Origin: Antiquaquibacter metalliresistens
GTDB taxonomy: Bacteria; Actinomycetota; Actinomycetes; Actinomycetales; Microbacteriaceae
Assembly: GCF_029211225.1 (NCBI RefSeq)
Contig: NZ_JARGEM010000007.1
Location: forward strand, 1-64,000
Direction of reading: 5' to 3'
Length of the DNA stretch: 64,000 nucleotides
A program made the translations under genes and the position numbers. The notes beneath the pieces were generated by a model. It had not been told where the DNA came from. It did not search any database and worked only from the letters and a program-made list of their open reading frames with translations. This document shows positions 31,716-40,623 of this stretch, in pieces; position 1 is the first letter of the stretch, and each line of letters begins with the position of its first letter.

Positions 31716-32749
31716 GGGTCGATGCCCGACTCCGGCCGCGGGGCGATGTTGATGCTCTGGTTGAGCTCGTCGACCTGCGCGTTGAGGTCGTCGAGCTCGG
31801 CCACCAGCGCGTCGTACTCGGTGACCCGCGCGTCGATCGACACGTAGAGCGCGTCGAGGTCGGCCTGGCGGGACATCAGTTCGCTGCGTTCGCGATTGAA
31901 CTGGCCGTAGCTGTCGAAGTCGCCGGCCTCGGCGCGGGCGTTGAAGTCCAGGATGTTGGCGTTCAGCTCGTCGTATCCCGCGTTGTAGGCGGCGTAGTCC
32001 GCCTCGATCGACGCATGGAGTTCGTCGAGCCGGGCAACGAGGGCGTCGATCGCGGCACGCTGCTCGACGAACACCGCGTTCGAGCGGTCGTGCAGCGCGA
32101 CGAGCTCGCCTCGGTCGGCGAAGTAGGCCGCGTAGTGGGCCTCCAACTCCTCGCCCAGGTCGGCGTACTCCGTGCCCAGTATGGAGTGCAGCTCGTTCGC
32201 GCGCTGACCGGGCTCGGCTTCGGCGTAGAAGGCGAGCGTGTCGGCGAGCTCCGTGTCGTCGGCGCGAGCGGCGACCTCCGCCTCGAGCAGCGCGGTGATG
32301 CGCCGGCGCTCCTCGGTGCCCATCCGGTCCCACACGGCGTGCAGCATCTCGTGGGCGGCGACGACCTCCTCGATGCCGTCGAGGCGATCGTCGGTGACAT
32401 CGAACAGGTGGATGCGCTTGGTGGAGTGCACGTAGCATCCGAGCACGCCGACGTCTTCGACGTGGGCCGCGCAGATCTCGTCGAACGCGTCGTCGGATTC
32501 CACCTTGGGGCGACTCGCATAGAACATGAAGCGGCCCTCGTCGGTCATGCTCGACCGGTCGGCGTACGAGGTGATGGCGGCGCTCGGCTCGTACTGCCAC
32601 ACCGCGATCTGATCGATGAGTCTCTGCGGATTGAACGCGACGAAGGCGATCACCGCAAGCAGTGCGACGTTGAGCAGTGCGGCGAGCACGATCGCGACCG
32701 CCCGGCCGACGCTCAGTCGCTCTCGCGGTGCATCCGGCTCATCACTCAC
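31712..32749 (-). CDS. Membrane-anchored HExxH protein with coiled-coil tail
   Basis: A 345-residue protein with one N-terminal membrane segment (about residues 16-40) and an outward domain. It has the zinc-peptidase motif AHEMLHAVW (H133, E134, H137) and, 49 residues on, [11 protein letters not shown] (N185, E186), which could supply the gluzincin-type third ligand. The last 130 residues are a heptad-like, Asp/Glu-rich coiled coil. I recognise no characterised family. GTG 32749 starts it; it converges with the ABC exporter. Confidence 0.7.
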   Translation of the reverse strand: MSDEPDAPRERLSVGRAVAIVLAALLNVALLAVIAFVAFNPQRLIDQIAVWQYEPSAAITSYADRSSMTDEGRFMFYASRPKVESDDAFDEICAAHVEDVGVLGCYVHSTKRIHLFDVTDDRLDGIEEVVAAHEMLHAVWDRMGTEERRRITALLEAEVAARADDTELADTLAFYAEAEPGQRANELHSILGTEYADLGEELEAHYAAYFADRGELVALHDRSNAVFVEQRAAIDALVARLDELHASIEADYAAYNAGYDELNANILDFNARAEAGDFDSYGQFNRERSELMSRQADLDALYVSIDARVTEYDALVAELDDLNAQVDELNQSINIAPRPESGIDP

Positions 32750-32835
32750 GGCTGGAACTCTAGTGGGTCGATCTGTGATCTCTGCTCAGGCTTCCTGTGG
32801 TTCGTGCACGGCGTCGTTCATGGCACCGGATCGCG

Positions 32836-33234
32836 TCACGGCCCACCGCGGACGAGTCGTCCGCACGAGTAGATGAAGTCGAATCCGTATCGGATGAAGC
32901 AGTAGTCCAGCGTTGCGGGGTCGACGATGTGCACCTCGACGGATGCATCCTCACCGATACCGGCCACGAGATGTCCGTGCGGGGTCATCGCGGCATGCAC
33001 CGGTTCGGTCGCCTCGGTGCCGCCGACGGCGAAGGTGAGGTCGCCGTCGAAGACCGTGCCGTCGTCAGCCGACGTGGTGACCACCATCTCGACGATCCCA
33101 TTGCCCTCGTCGTCGGCGGCGCCGGTCCACGCCCCCACGAGCTCCAGCTCGGCGTGGCCGACCGGCGGGGCGGCTGTGCAAGCAGTCAGCGCGAGGGTGG
33201 TGACCGCGAGCACCGCGATCGGGCGCTCGATCAT
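32836..33234 (-). CDS. Small putative lipoprotein
   Basis: A 132-residue protein with signal peptide and lipobox LALTAC, so the mature part is anchored outside the membrane. The remainder is beta-rich with two cysteines near the C terminus (DYCFIRYGFDFIYSCG) that may pair. No family recognised. It starts four bases after the CMD gene on the same strand and may be the last gene of the leftward operon. Confidence 0.7.
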   Translation of the reverse strand: MIERPIAVLAVTTLALTACTAAPPVGHAELELVGAWTGAADDEGNGIVEMVVTTSADDGTVFDGDLTFAVGGTEATEPVHAAMTPHGHLVAGIGEDASVEVHIVDPATLDYCFIRYGFDFIYSCGRLVRGGP

Positions 33235-33238
33235 CTGC

Positions 33239-33991
33239 TCATGCTTCCGGCGCGAGTTCTCGAAGGATCGCGGCGCCCACCGTGACCGTATTGATACCGA
33301 TCAGGCTCGCGATCTCCATCACCTCGAGAATCTCATGCACGCTCGCGCCGTAGCCGAGCGCGTTCTCGATGTGCAACTTCAGGCCCACGCGGTAGAGGTG
33401 CGTCGACGAGGTGTCGAACGCAATGTAGATGAACTCGCGCATCTTCGGTGAGAGCGAGCCGTGGCGCCAGGGATGCGACGAGAAGGCGGTGTAGGCCTCG
33501 AACAGCGCGGGGTCCAGCTCCAGCATCTCGTCCCAGGTCGCGTTCCAGTACCCGCGGTCGCGGGTGAACTCCGCCTTGATGCGCTCCTGCTCGGCGTCGA
33601 GCGGTGCCGGCGCTGTACGGATGCCCCGTTCGCCGAGCACCTCGACGAGCACCGGCACTCCGAGATTCATCGCATGGATGCCGAGTGTGGCCGTGCACTC
33701 GAGCACCTCCATGATCTCGGCGCGCGATGCTCCGGCGGCGAGAGCAGCCTCGATGTGACGTCGCACGCCGGGCGCATGGAGGTTGGTCGTGGCAGCATCC
33801 ACGGTGAGAGCGACGAACGCCTGCGCCTTGGCGTCGAGGTGACGCTGACGTCGAGGCACCGACGCGAACCCGGTATAGGTTGCGAGGAACTCAGGATCGA
33901 TCTCGAGGATGCTCTGCCAGCCGTCATCCCAGGTTGCCTGGGAACGCTCGAACTCGTCCTTGATCTCCTGCTGGCGGGGGGTGAGCGGCAT
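33239..33991 (-). CDS. Double-domain carboxymuconolactone decarboxylase-like protein (left copy)
   Basis: 250 residues made of two related AhpD/CMD-fold domains (about 1-120 and 130-250). Each carries the core pattern H-(x)n-HIExAL..GAS..EI.EVxE (TTNLHAPGVRRHIEAALAAG and STHLYRVGLKLHIENALGYG). The CxxC pair of AhpD peroxidases is absent, so a decarboxylase/hydrolase-like or binding role is more likely. A close paralogue lies at 44904-45671. It follows the lactonase-like gene in the leftward operon. Confidence 0.8.
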   Translation of the reverse strand: MPLTPRQQEIKDEFERSQATWDDGWQSILEIDPEFLATYTGFASVPRRQRHLDAKAQAFVALTVDAATTNLHAPGVRRHIEAALAAGASRAEIMEVLECTATLGIHAMNLGVPVLVEVLGERGIRTAPAPLDAEQERIKAEFTRDRGYWNATWDEMLELDPALFEAYTAFSSHPWRHGSLSPKMREFIYIAFDTSSTHLYRVGLKLHIENALGYGASVHEILEVMEIASLIGINTVTVGAAILRELAPEA

Positions 33992-34000
33992 CGACTCGCC

Positions 34001-34798
34001 TCAGGCCAGGACGGTGGCGATCTCGCCGGCTGCCCCGGGCGCTGCCGGGAAGCGCTCGCGGGTGCGTCCGTCGTGACCGGGCACGACGGTGGCGCCGGTC
34101 TGCTTGGCGAGCGCCGTGATGAAGGCGAGTCCGGCCTTCATCTCATCGAGATCGGTGAAGGCGAAGAAGGGCCACTCGTGGTCGACCTGCTCATAGAAGT
34201 GAGCGGCGTCGACACTGAGGATGATGCCGCCCGACGCGGTGTCGATGCGGGTGAGCAGTTCGCCGGGGCAGTGGCCGCCGATCGGGTAGACGGTGATGCC
34301 GGGGTAGACCTCGGTCTCCTCGTCAATGAGGATCAGCCGGCCCTCCTCTTCGGCACGGTGTACCGGGGCGAGGTCGTCGACAGTGGAGAACTCGCCCTCC
34401 AACTGGCCCGCCGCCTCCTTGCCGAACCAGTAGTCGCGCTCGGCTCGGCCGGAGACCACCTTCGCGTTCGTGAAGAGACCCAAGTACCCGATGTGGTCGT
34501 AGTGGTAGTGGCTCGTGATCACCATGTCCACGTCCGCGGGATCGATACCGAGGATCTCCAACGCCTTCGGCGTCGGCGTCACGCTGATCTCGCCGAGCCA
34601 GTCGTGCTTCGGGATGTCGTACCCGGTGTCGACGAGGATGATCTGCTCGCCGTCGCGAACCACCCAGAAGTTGTAGTCCATGTCCAGGTCCCCATCGGGA
34701 AGTCCGTACTGGGTGTAGTCGTGGAACACGTCGGCCTTGCGCACGACCCGCTCACCGTACTTCACAGACCAGACCGAGAGCCCGCGTGCATCGGACAT
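34001..34798 (-). CDS. N-acyl homoserine lactonase-like metallo-beta-lactamase-fold hydrolase (left copy)
   Basis: A 265-residue metallo-hydrolase. The dinuclear metal motif HYHYDH spans H97-H102; further ligands are His in GGHCPGE and Asp in ILSVDAAHF, with a late His in VVPGHDGR. This is the arrangement of the AiiA/AttM lactonase group, which opens lactone rings. ATG 34798 follows AAGGAG. It is the first gene of the leftward operon, controlled by the palindrome at 34863. Confidence 0.83.
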   Translation of the reverse strand: MSDARGLSVWSVKYGERVVRKADVFHDYTQYGLPDGDLDMDYNFWVVRDGEQIILVDTGYDIPKHDWLGEISVTPTPKALEILGIDPADVDMVITSHYHYDHIGYLGLFTNAKVVSGRAERDYWFGKEAAGQLEGEFSTVDDLAPVHRAEEEGRLILIDEETEVYPGITVYPIGGHCPGELLTRIDTASGGIILSVDAAHFYEQVDHEWPFFAFTDLDEMKAGLAFITALAKQTGATVVPGHDGRTRERFPAAPGAAGEIATVLA

Positions 34799-34854
34799 AG
34801 AGAAACTCCTTCGTTTGCCTACTCCGGGTCCTGCTTCAGGAACCGATTGGCACG

Positions 34855-34884
34855 ACTATATGATTGTCGGACAATGCTGGTCAA
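34855..34884 (-). promoter_or_regulatory. Leftward promoter of the lactonase-CMD operon
   Basis: On the minus strand TTGACC (34884-34879), an 18-bp spacer and TATAGT (34860-34855) form a strong sigma-A promoter. The spacer is almost filled by the palindrome at 34863-34875, so a bound repressor would exclude RNA polymerase. Confidence 0.75.
34863..34875. promoter_or_regulatory. GntR-type operator 1
   Basis: ATTGTC-G-GACAAT is a perfect 13-bp palindrome. It fits the TNGTNNNACNA consensus of FadR/FCD-type GntR regulators, and such a regulator is encoded at 44113-44814. It sits between the -35 and -10 of the leftward promoter. Confidence 0.75.
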
Positions 34885-34921
34885 GCCGGGGTGCGATTCG
34901 GCCGGATTTACCCCGGATCGG

Positions 34922-34950
34922 TTGACACGGCGGGGGTTCGCGGGCACCAT
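34922..34950 (+). promoter_or_regulatory. Rightward promoter of the Liv-catabolic operon
   Basis: A consensus TTGACA (34922-34927), a 17-bp spacer and a weak CACCAT (34945-34950). Operator 2 starts nine bases downstream, over the expected transcription start. The -10 is poor, so this call rests on the -35 and the operator position. Confidence 0.5.
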
Positions 34951-34958
34951 GGTCCAAG

Positions 34959-34971
34959 ATTGTCCGACAAT
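34959..34971. promoter_or_regulatory. GntR-type operator 2
   Basis: ATTGTC-C-GACAAT differs from operator 1 only in the central base and lies 96 bp from it. It would cover the start of the rightward transcript. Two sites in one divergent region allow joint control, possibly with looping. Confidence 0.75.
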
Positions 34972-35058
34972 CAGACAGTAATTCAAAGCTAAGCACGACA
35001 CTCCCACTCACGCGGGACGGCGGTGAAGCCGCCCGCAGACAACAGCAAGGGGTTTGCA

Positions 35059-36243
35059 ATGAAGCGAATCATCCCAGTCGCCACCGCGATCGCGGCGGCG
35101 ACGGCGCTCACCCTCGCCGGCTGCGCCGGCGGCGGCGGAACATCCTCCGACGAGAAGATCATGATCGGCGGCATCGCCGGTACCACCGGTGCCTACGGTG
35201 CGGTCGGTATCGCTGTGATCAACGGCACGCAGATGGCGGTCGATGAGATCAACGAGGCCGGCGGCATCGATGGTCGTCAGATCGAGTTCGTCTGGGACGA
35301 CGACGCAGCCGATGCGACGAAGTCCTCGCAGCTCTTCCAGCAGTTCGTGAGCGACGGAGCCGTGGCGATCCTCGGTTCGCCCGACACGGGGCCGACCACG
35401 GCGGCACTCGGCGACCAGATGCAGATCCCGGTGCTCGGCGCCGTCGATGACGGCGGCCTCACCGTGTACCCGAACGGCCCGGACGAGCCGCCGTTCGCGT
35501 GGACCTTCAGCACGTCGCTCAACACCTTCGCGTGGGGCGGCAAGCTCGCCGAGTGGTCGATCGACAACTGCCCGAACGGTCTCGCGATGCTCCACGACCC
35601 GACCACCTACGGACTCGGCGGGCTCGCCGGGTTCGAGATGGTGTTCGAGGAGACTGGACACGACTTCGCCTACGTCGAGTCGATCACCGAGAACTGGGGC
35701 AGTGGTGCCACGGTCAACCTCGACGCCGAGATCCAGAAGATCGTGGACTCCGGTGCGAGTTGTGTCGAGGTCTGGCTCACCCCGGGCGACGAGGCCGCAT
35801 TCATGCAAGAGATCGCCTCCCTCGGCATCGACGACCTGATCGTGCTGGGCAACGACGTCACGAACGCCGACGCCACCTTCACCGACCTCGCCGGTCCGGA
35901 GGGCAACGGCATGATCTCCGCGCTGCTGACCTCCGATGTCTACCCGAACGATCGACTCCTCGAGTGGCAGCAGCAGTACCGCGACCTCTTCGACGGCCTC
36001 GAGCCGGGTCCGTTCGCCGAGCTCAGCTACGACGCCGTGTACATCCTGAAGCAGGTCATCGAGGATGCAGACGGCAAGACCGACCCGGAATCGATCCGCG
36101 CCGGCCTCAACGAGCTGACCGACTTCGAGGGCCTCACGGGCAGCCTCTCCTTCACGGAGCAGATCCACACGACCATCAACAAGGAGCAGCTCACGATGGT
36201 GCAGTGGAACTACGAGACCAAGAAGTGGGAGCCGATCGAGTAG
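35059..36243 (+). CDS. ABC importer substrate-binding lipoprotein (LivK/Peripla_BP_6 type)
   Basis: 394 residues with signal peptide and lipobox LTLAGC, then the two-lobed type I periplasmic-binding fold (GIAGTTGAYGAVGIAVINGT near the start of the mature part). This family binds branched-chain amino acids, aromatic acids, amides or urea; the ligand here is not predictable. ATG 35059 follows AAGGGG. It leads the rightward operon behind two GntR-type operators and is followed by a very strong hairpin before the permease genes. Confidence 0.88.
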   Translation: MKRIIPVATAIAAATALTLAGCAGGGGTSSDEKIMIGGIAGTTGAYGAVGIAVINGTQMAVDEINEAGGIDGRQIEFVWDDDAADATKSSQLFQQFVSDGAVAILGSPDTGPTTAALGDQMQIPVLGAVDDGGLTVYPNGPDEPPFAWTFSTSLNTFAWGGKLAEWSIDNCPNGLAMLHDPTTYGLGGLAGFEMVFEETGHDFAYVESITENWGSGATVNLDAEIQKIVDSGASCVEVWLTPGDEAAFMQEIASLGIDDLIVLGNDVTNADATFTDLAGPEGNGMISALLTSDVYPNDRLLEWQQQYRDLFDGLEPGPFAELSYDAVYILKQVIEDADGKTDPESIRAGLNELTDFEGLTGSLSFTEQIHTTINKEQLTMVQWNYETKKWEPIE

Positions 36244-36256
36244 CGGCACTCTTCAT

Positions 36257-36291
36257 GATCCTCGGCAGGGCGACGCGCCCTGCCGAGGATC
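36257..36291 (+). terminator. Strong hairpin after the binding-protein gene
   Basis: GATCCTCGGCAGGGCG (36257-36272) pairs perfectly with 36276-36291 around a three-base loop. Downstream is pyrimidine-rich without a T run. It probably lowers read-through or stabilises the binding-protein mRNA, so that the lipoprotein is made in excess over the permease. Confidence 0.65.
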
Positions 36292-36340
36292 CCCTCCCTC
36301 CCCGGGATTCCGGGCTCCCGAACCATCCGAAGAGGACTCG

Positions 36341-37252
36341 ATGCTCCAAGTGCTGCTCTCCGGCCTCGCGGTCGGCACCATCTACGGTCTCGTGGCGATG
36401 GCGTTCGCCGTCGTGTTCTACGTGACCAAGGTGATCAACTTTGCCACCGGCCAACTCCTCATGGTCTCCATCCTTCTGGCGGCTGGACTGGTCAAGGCAG
36501 GCGTGCCCGAATGGCTCGGGATCATCATCGCGCTGCTGGCCTCAACCGTGCTCGGCGTCGTGATCTACTTCATCGCCGTACGGCCGGTGCTCAAGTTCGA
36601 CCGATTCAGCTTTGCGTGGCTCGTGAGCACGCTCGGCATCGCGATCGTGATTCAGGCGACCTTCGCCATCATCTACGGCCCCGCATCGCAGCCCTTCCCG
36701 CGCGGCCTGCACCAGTATCCGGTGCACTTGCCCGGCGCCACTATCACCGTGCAGGAGATCCTCACCCTCGCGATCGGCGCGCTGGCGATCGTCGGCTGGG
36801 AGCTCCTGCGCCGCAAGACCCTTCTCGGCAAGCTCGGCATGGCGATCTCGACGGATCCCGAGATCGCCTCGACGGTCGGCGCGAACGTCACCGCGTTCGC
36901 GGTCGGCGCGTTCGCGGTCGGGGGATTCCTCGCCGGTCTCGCCGGCATCCTGGTCGGGCCCATCACGTACGGGAACCCATACCTCGGTGACACCTACGGC
37001 ATCTTCGGGTTCATCGCCCTGATGATCGGCGGTATCCAGCGCCCCGCCGCCGCGATGGGCGGGGGACTCATTCTCGGCGTGCTGTCGATCGCCGCAAACT
37101 CGTACATCGGTGCTCAGGCCTCGGACTGGTTCCCCTTCGTGCTGGTGCTCCTGGTACTGCTGCTCGCGCCCAACGGCGTCTTCGCCTCGGGCGACTCGCT
37201 GCGCAAGCTGTTCCGTCGTCGTCGCAGCTTCACGGTCGGAGGCCGGGCATGA
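36341..37252 (+). CDS. Branched-chain-type ABC permease, LivH-like
   Basis: A 303-residue inner-membrane permease with about eight hydrophobic segments. The N terminus LLSGLAVGTIYGLVAMAFAV and the GA-rich EAA-like loop are typical of LivH. ATG 36341 follows GAGGACTCG; the stop overlaps the next start (ATGA). Confidence 0.88.
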   Translation: MLQVLLSGLAVGTIYGLVAMAFAVVFYVTKVINFATGQLLMVSILLAAGLVKAGVPEWLGIIIALLASTVLGVVIYFIAVRPVLKFDRFSFAWLVSTLGIAIVIQATFAIIYGPASQPFPRGLHQYPVHLPGATITVQEILTLAIGALAIVGWELLRRKTLLGKLGMAISTDPEIASTVGANVTAFAVGAFAVGGFLAGLAGILVGPITYGNPYLGDTYGIFGFIALMIGGIQRPAAAMGGGLILGVLSIAANSYIGAQASDWFPFVLVLLVLLLAPNGVFASGDSLRKLFRRRRSFTVGGRA

Positions 37253-39069
37253 TCGCCGCACTGCAGAATCGCCGTTGGGTCGGCACCGTCATCCTTATCG
37301 CCGCATTCGTCGCGGCGACCTGGGGCGCGGCGACCGCGAACTTCGGGCTTCAGAGCATCGTGACCGTCACCGCCGTCTTCGTGGTGCTCGCGGTGAGCCT
37401 CGACCTGGTCGCCGGCGCCGTCGGACTGTACTCACTCGGACACGCGGGCCTGTTCGCCATCGGCGCCTACGGCACGACGTTGCTGAGCCGCAATCTCGAC
37501 CTCGATGTCTTCGTGCTCCTGCCGATCGTGATGCTCGGCGCGGGACTCGTGGGCGCCTTGCTCGGCGCGCTCTCGTTGCGGGTGAGCGGACTCTACTTCT
37601 CGATCACCACGTTCATCTTCACCATCATCGTGTACGTGCTGCTGAGCAACTCCTCGTGGACGATGGGGCTGCAGGGCCTACCGGGGCCGATCTTCCCGAA
37701 CTTCCCCGTCGACGTGCAGGATGTGCTGGGCCGCTCCGTGGTCTGGGCGGTGGCCGCCGTGGTCTTCATTGCGATCGTCATCGTGTGGAGCATCCGTGGT
37801 TCGGCCTTCTACCCCGTGCTGCTGGCCGTGCGCGACGCGGAGCCGTACGCGCGTGCGAACGGTGTTCGCACCTCGCTCGTCAAGGTCGGGATCTTCGCGC
37901 TCTCCGCCGGACTCGCGGGCATGGCCGGATGGGCCTTCTCCTTTCTCGTGTACCAGTCGCCGGGTCAGTTCGGGTGGGTGCAGTCGGTCAACCTCCTCGT
38001 GATGGTGATCATCGGCGGCATGAACACCCGGGTCGGCCCGATTCTCGGCGCCGTACTGGTCAGCATCTTCCCGTTCGTGGTGAAGATCGACCCGTTCCTG
38101 CAGGAAGTCGTCTTCGGTGCCGTGTTCGTCGCGGTCGTCGTGTTCTTCCCGCGTGGCATCACCGGACTCGTCGACCTCGCACGCCGGAAGATCCGCGCCG
38201 CGCTCGGCCGCGACCGCGGCGTGCCGTTGGAGTCGACGGTGGCGCCCGTGATCGAGCCCGTTCTCGCCGGATCGTCCGCGTCGACGCAGGTGCGCGGTGG
38301 CGACGTCGCACTCGCCGCACGGGGCATCGAGTTCAGCTACGTGCCCGGGGTGCCCGTGCTCCGCGAGATCGACATGGTCGTGCGGCGGGGAACGATCCAC
38401 GGTTTGATCGGGCCGAACGGCTCCGGCAAATCGACCCTGGTCAACCTGATCTCCGGCGAGTTGCGTCCCATCGCGGGAGAGATCGAGCTCAACGGAGATC
38501 GCGTCGAACGGCTCTCGGCGCCGTCGCGCCCGTCGCACGGCCTCATGCGGACCTTCCAGAGCGCCGTGCTCGTGCGCGAGTTGTCGATCCTCGAGAACAC
38601 GACCGTCGGTCTGTACAGCACCGTCAAGCGCATCGCCGCGCGTTCGGTGATCTGGCCGCTGCTGCACGGCGCGCGACGCGACTCGCGTCAGATGCGCGCC
38701 ACGTCGGCGACGGCCCTCGAGTCCGTCGGACTGGAGAAGTCCTGGCACTCGGCTGCCGTGGGCGATGTACCGCACGGTATCGAGCAGTTGACCCAGCTGG
38801 CCGCGTCGATCGTCTCCGAACCGTCGGTGCTCGTGCTCGATGAGCCCCTCGCCGGCCTCTCCGGCGCCGAAGTCAGTCACGTCGCGCAGATCCTGCATCG
38901 ATTGCGCGAGCGGGGTGTGACCGTCATCGTGATCGAACACCAGACGCGATTCATCTTCGACAACTGCGACGATGTCACGGTGCTCGCCGCGGGAGAGCTC
39001 GTCACGAGCGGTCCCGCGGCCGAGGTCAGAGAGAACGCGCGCGTACGAGAGGTCTACCTGGGGCAATGA
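37249..39069 (+). CDS. Fused LivM-like permease and LivG-like ATPase
   Basis: 606 residues combine a LivM permease (about 1-315, including SLDLVAGAVGLYSLGHAGLF) with a LivG ATPase (about 340-606). Walker A GPNGSGKSTLVN begins near residue 388, Walker B is VLVLDEPLAGLSG, and the switch His is in VIVIEHQTRF. The signature region (VPHGIEQLTQLAASI) departs from LSGGQ and even from the usual LivG form. Coupled at both ends by 4-nt overlaps. Confidence 0.87.
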   Translation: MIAALQNRRWVGTVILIAAFVAATWGAATANFGLQSIVTVTAVFVVLAVSLDLVAGAVGLYSLGHAGLFAIGAYGTTLLSRNLDLDVFVLLPIVMLGAGLVGALLGALSLRVSGLYFSITTFIFTIIVYVLLSNSSWTMGLQGLPGPIFPNFPVDVQDVLGRSVVWAVAAVVFIAIVIVWSIRGSAFYPVLLAVRDAEPYARANGVRTSLVKVGIFALSAGLAGMAGWAFSFLVYQSPGQFGWVQSVNLLVMVIIGGMNTRVGPILGAVLVSIFPFVVKIDPFLQEVVFGAVFVAVVVFFPRGITGLVDLARRKIRAALGRDRGVPLESTVAPVIEPVLAGSSASTQVRGGDVALAARGIEFSYVPGVPVLREIDMVVRRGTIHGLIGPNGSGKSTLVNLISGELRPIAGEIELNGDRVERLSAPSRPSHGLMRTFQSAVLVRELSILENTTVGLYSTVKRIAARSVIWPLLHGARRDSRQMRATSATALESVGLEKSWHSAAVGDVPHGIEQLTQLAASIVSEPSVLVLDEPLAGLSGAEVSHVAQILHRLRERGVTVIVIEHQTRFIFDNCDDVTVLAAGELVTSGPAAEVRENARVREVYLGQ

Positions 39070-39791
39070 GCGACATCACCGATACCCTCGTAGTGGACGG
39101 GCTGAGCGGCGGATACGACCGCTTCGACGTCATTCACGACATCTCCTTCCGGGTCGCCAAAGGCGAAGCGGTCGCGCTGCTCGGACCGAACGGTGCGGGC
39201 AAGACCACCGTGCTGCGCGCGATCATGGGGCTGCTCAAGCACCGCCGCGGCACGATCGCGATCGACGGCACCGATGTGATCGGTCTTCCGCCGCACCGAA
39301 TCTCCCGCGGGCTTGCGTCGATGGTGCCCGAAGGCCGGCGTCTCTTCGTCGGGCAGTCGGTCGAGGACAACCTCAGGCTCGGCGGGATACGTCTGCGCCA
39401 TGACCGAGCCCGCACAGACGAGTTGTTGCAGAGCGTCTTCGACCTCTTCCCGGTCGTCGAGCGACACCGCGCGCGCGAGGCGACCGCGCTGAGCGGAGGC
39501 GAGCAGCAGATGGTCGCGATCGGACGGATGATGATGGGCGATCCATCGCTCATGCTGCTCGATGAGCCATCGCTCGGCCTCGCGCCGCTGGCGATCGCCG
39601 ACCTCACTGTGGCATTGCAGCGTCTGCGCGAGCGCAACAGCTCGATTCTGCTGGTCGAGCAGCGCGTCGATATCGCACTCGAGGTGTGCGACCGCATCTA
39701 CGTGCTGACCGGGGGCAGGATCGTTGACGAGGGTCGTGCCTCGGATATCGGAGCCGAGGGGCGGGCACTCATCGATGCCTACCTGGGATGA
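39066..39791 (+). CDS. Branched-chain-type ABC ATPase, LivF-like
   Basis: A 241-residue ATPase, partner of the LivG domain. Walker A is GPNGAGKTTVLRA, the signature is LSGGEQQMVAIGRMM, Walker B is LMLLDEPSLGLAP, and SILLVEQRVD is the LivF-type switch region. ATG 39066 overlaps the previous stop. It completes a full importer of four proteins-equivalents in three genes. Confidence 0.9.
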   Translation: MSDITDTLVVDGLSGGYDRFDVIHDISFRVAKGEAVALLGPNGAGKTTVLRAIMGLLKHRRGTIAIDGTDVIGLPPHRISRGLASMVPEGRRLFVGQSVEDNLRLGGIRLRHDRARTDELLQSVFDLFPVVERHRAREATALSGGEQQMVAIGRMMMGDPSLMLLDEPSLGLAPLAIADLTVALQRLRERNSSILLVEQRVDIALEVCDRIYVLTGGRIVDEGRASDIGAEGRALIDAYLG

Positions 39792-39798
39792 GGGTCAG

Positions 39799-40623
39799 AT
39801 GACGGATGCAGCCGACGACCGCTACGAAGTGGTGATCATCAAGTACGGAACGCGCGAGACGGTGCGCAGCGAGGTCTACCTGAACTACGGGCTGTACCAC
39901 GAGCCGGACGGCCCGATCGGCATGGACTACTTCGTGTGGGTCATCCGCAATCGGGCGCGCACGATCCTCGTGGACACCGGCTTCTCGCCGACCGGCGGTG
40001 CCCGGCGCAGTCGGACCACGCTCGTGACGCCGCCCGACGCGTGGTCGGCGCTCGGCATCCACCCGGAATCGTCGCCGTTGATCGTGCTCACGCACGCGCA
40101 CTACGACCACACCGGCAACCTCGCGCACTTTCCGAACTCCCAGATCGTCATGGCGGAGGCGGAGTTGGACTTCTGGGCCGGGCCGCAGGCGCACCGCGTG
40201 CTGTTCCACCATTCCGTCGAGGACGAGGATCTGGAACTGCTGCGGCGGGCGCGTGCCGCGGGGCGGGTGATCACCTTCGAAGACGACTACGCGCCGGCAC
40301 CGGGTGTTCGAGTGCTGCGCATCGGGGGGCACACGCCGGGGCAGAGCGTCGTCGTCGTACAGACGCACGACGGGCCGGTGCTGCTCGCTTCGGATGCCGT
40401 GCACTATTTCGAGGAGCTCGATCGTGCGATGCCGTTCATGTCGGTCGCGGACCTCGTGGCCATGTACGCAGGATTCGATCGCATCGCCGACATGCTCGCA
40501 GACGGGTCGGTCGTCGCGATGGTCCCGGGGCACGATCCGCAGACCCTGAGCCGATTCACGCCGCTGAGCGACGCGCTGCTCGGTCTCGCGGCGACCGTCG
40601 GTACCACCGGGGTGTCGGCATGA
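39799..40623 (+). CDS. N-acyl homoserine lactonase-like metallo-beta-lactamase-fold hydrolase (right copy)
   Basis: 274 residues, related to the gene at 34001-34798 over the N terminus (KYGTRETVRSEVYLNYGLYH against KYGERVVRKADVFHDYTQYG) and the fold. The metal motif HAHYDH is H99-H104, followed by GGHTPGQS, ASDAVHYFEE and VPGHD. A lactonase or related hydrolase is likely; the substrate is unknown. ATG 39799 is taken; ATG 39775 would overlap livF. Confidence 0.83.
   Translation: MTDAADDRYEVVIIKYGTRETVRSEVYLNYGLYHEPDGPIGMDYFVWVIRNRARTILVDTGFSPTGGARRSRTTLVTPPDAWSALGIHPESSPLIVLTHAHYDHTGNLAHFPNSQIVMAEAELDFWAGPQAHRVLFHHSVEDEDLELLRRARAAGRVITFEDDYAPAPGVRVLRIGGHTPGQSVVVVQTHDGPVLLASDAVHYFEELDRAMPFMSVADLVAMYAGFDRIADMLADGSVVAMVPGHDPQTLSRFTPLSDALLGLAATVGTTGVSA

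Noticed and set aside
29709-32600. A 963-codon minus-strand open frame opposite the second ABC exporter gene
   Set aside because: Antisense shadow of a strong ABC ATPase gene; no recognisable motif.
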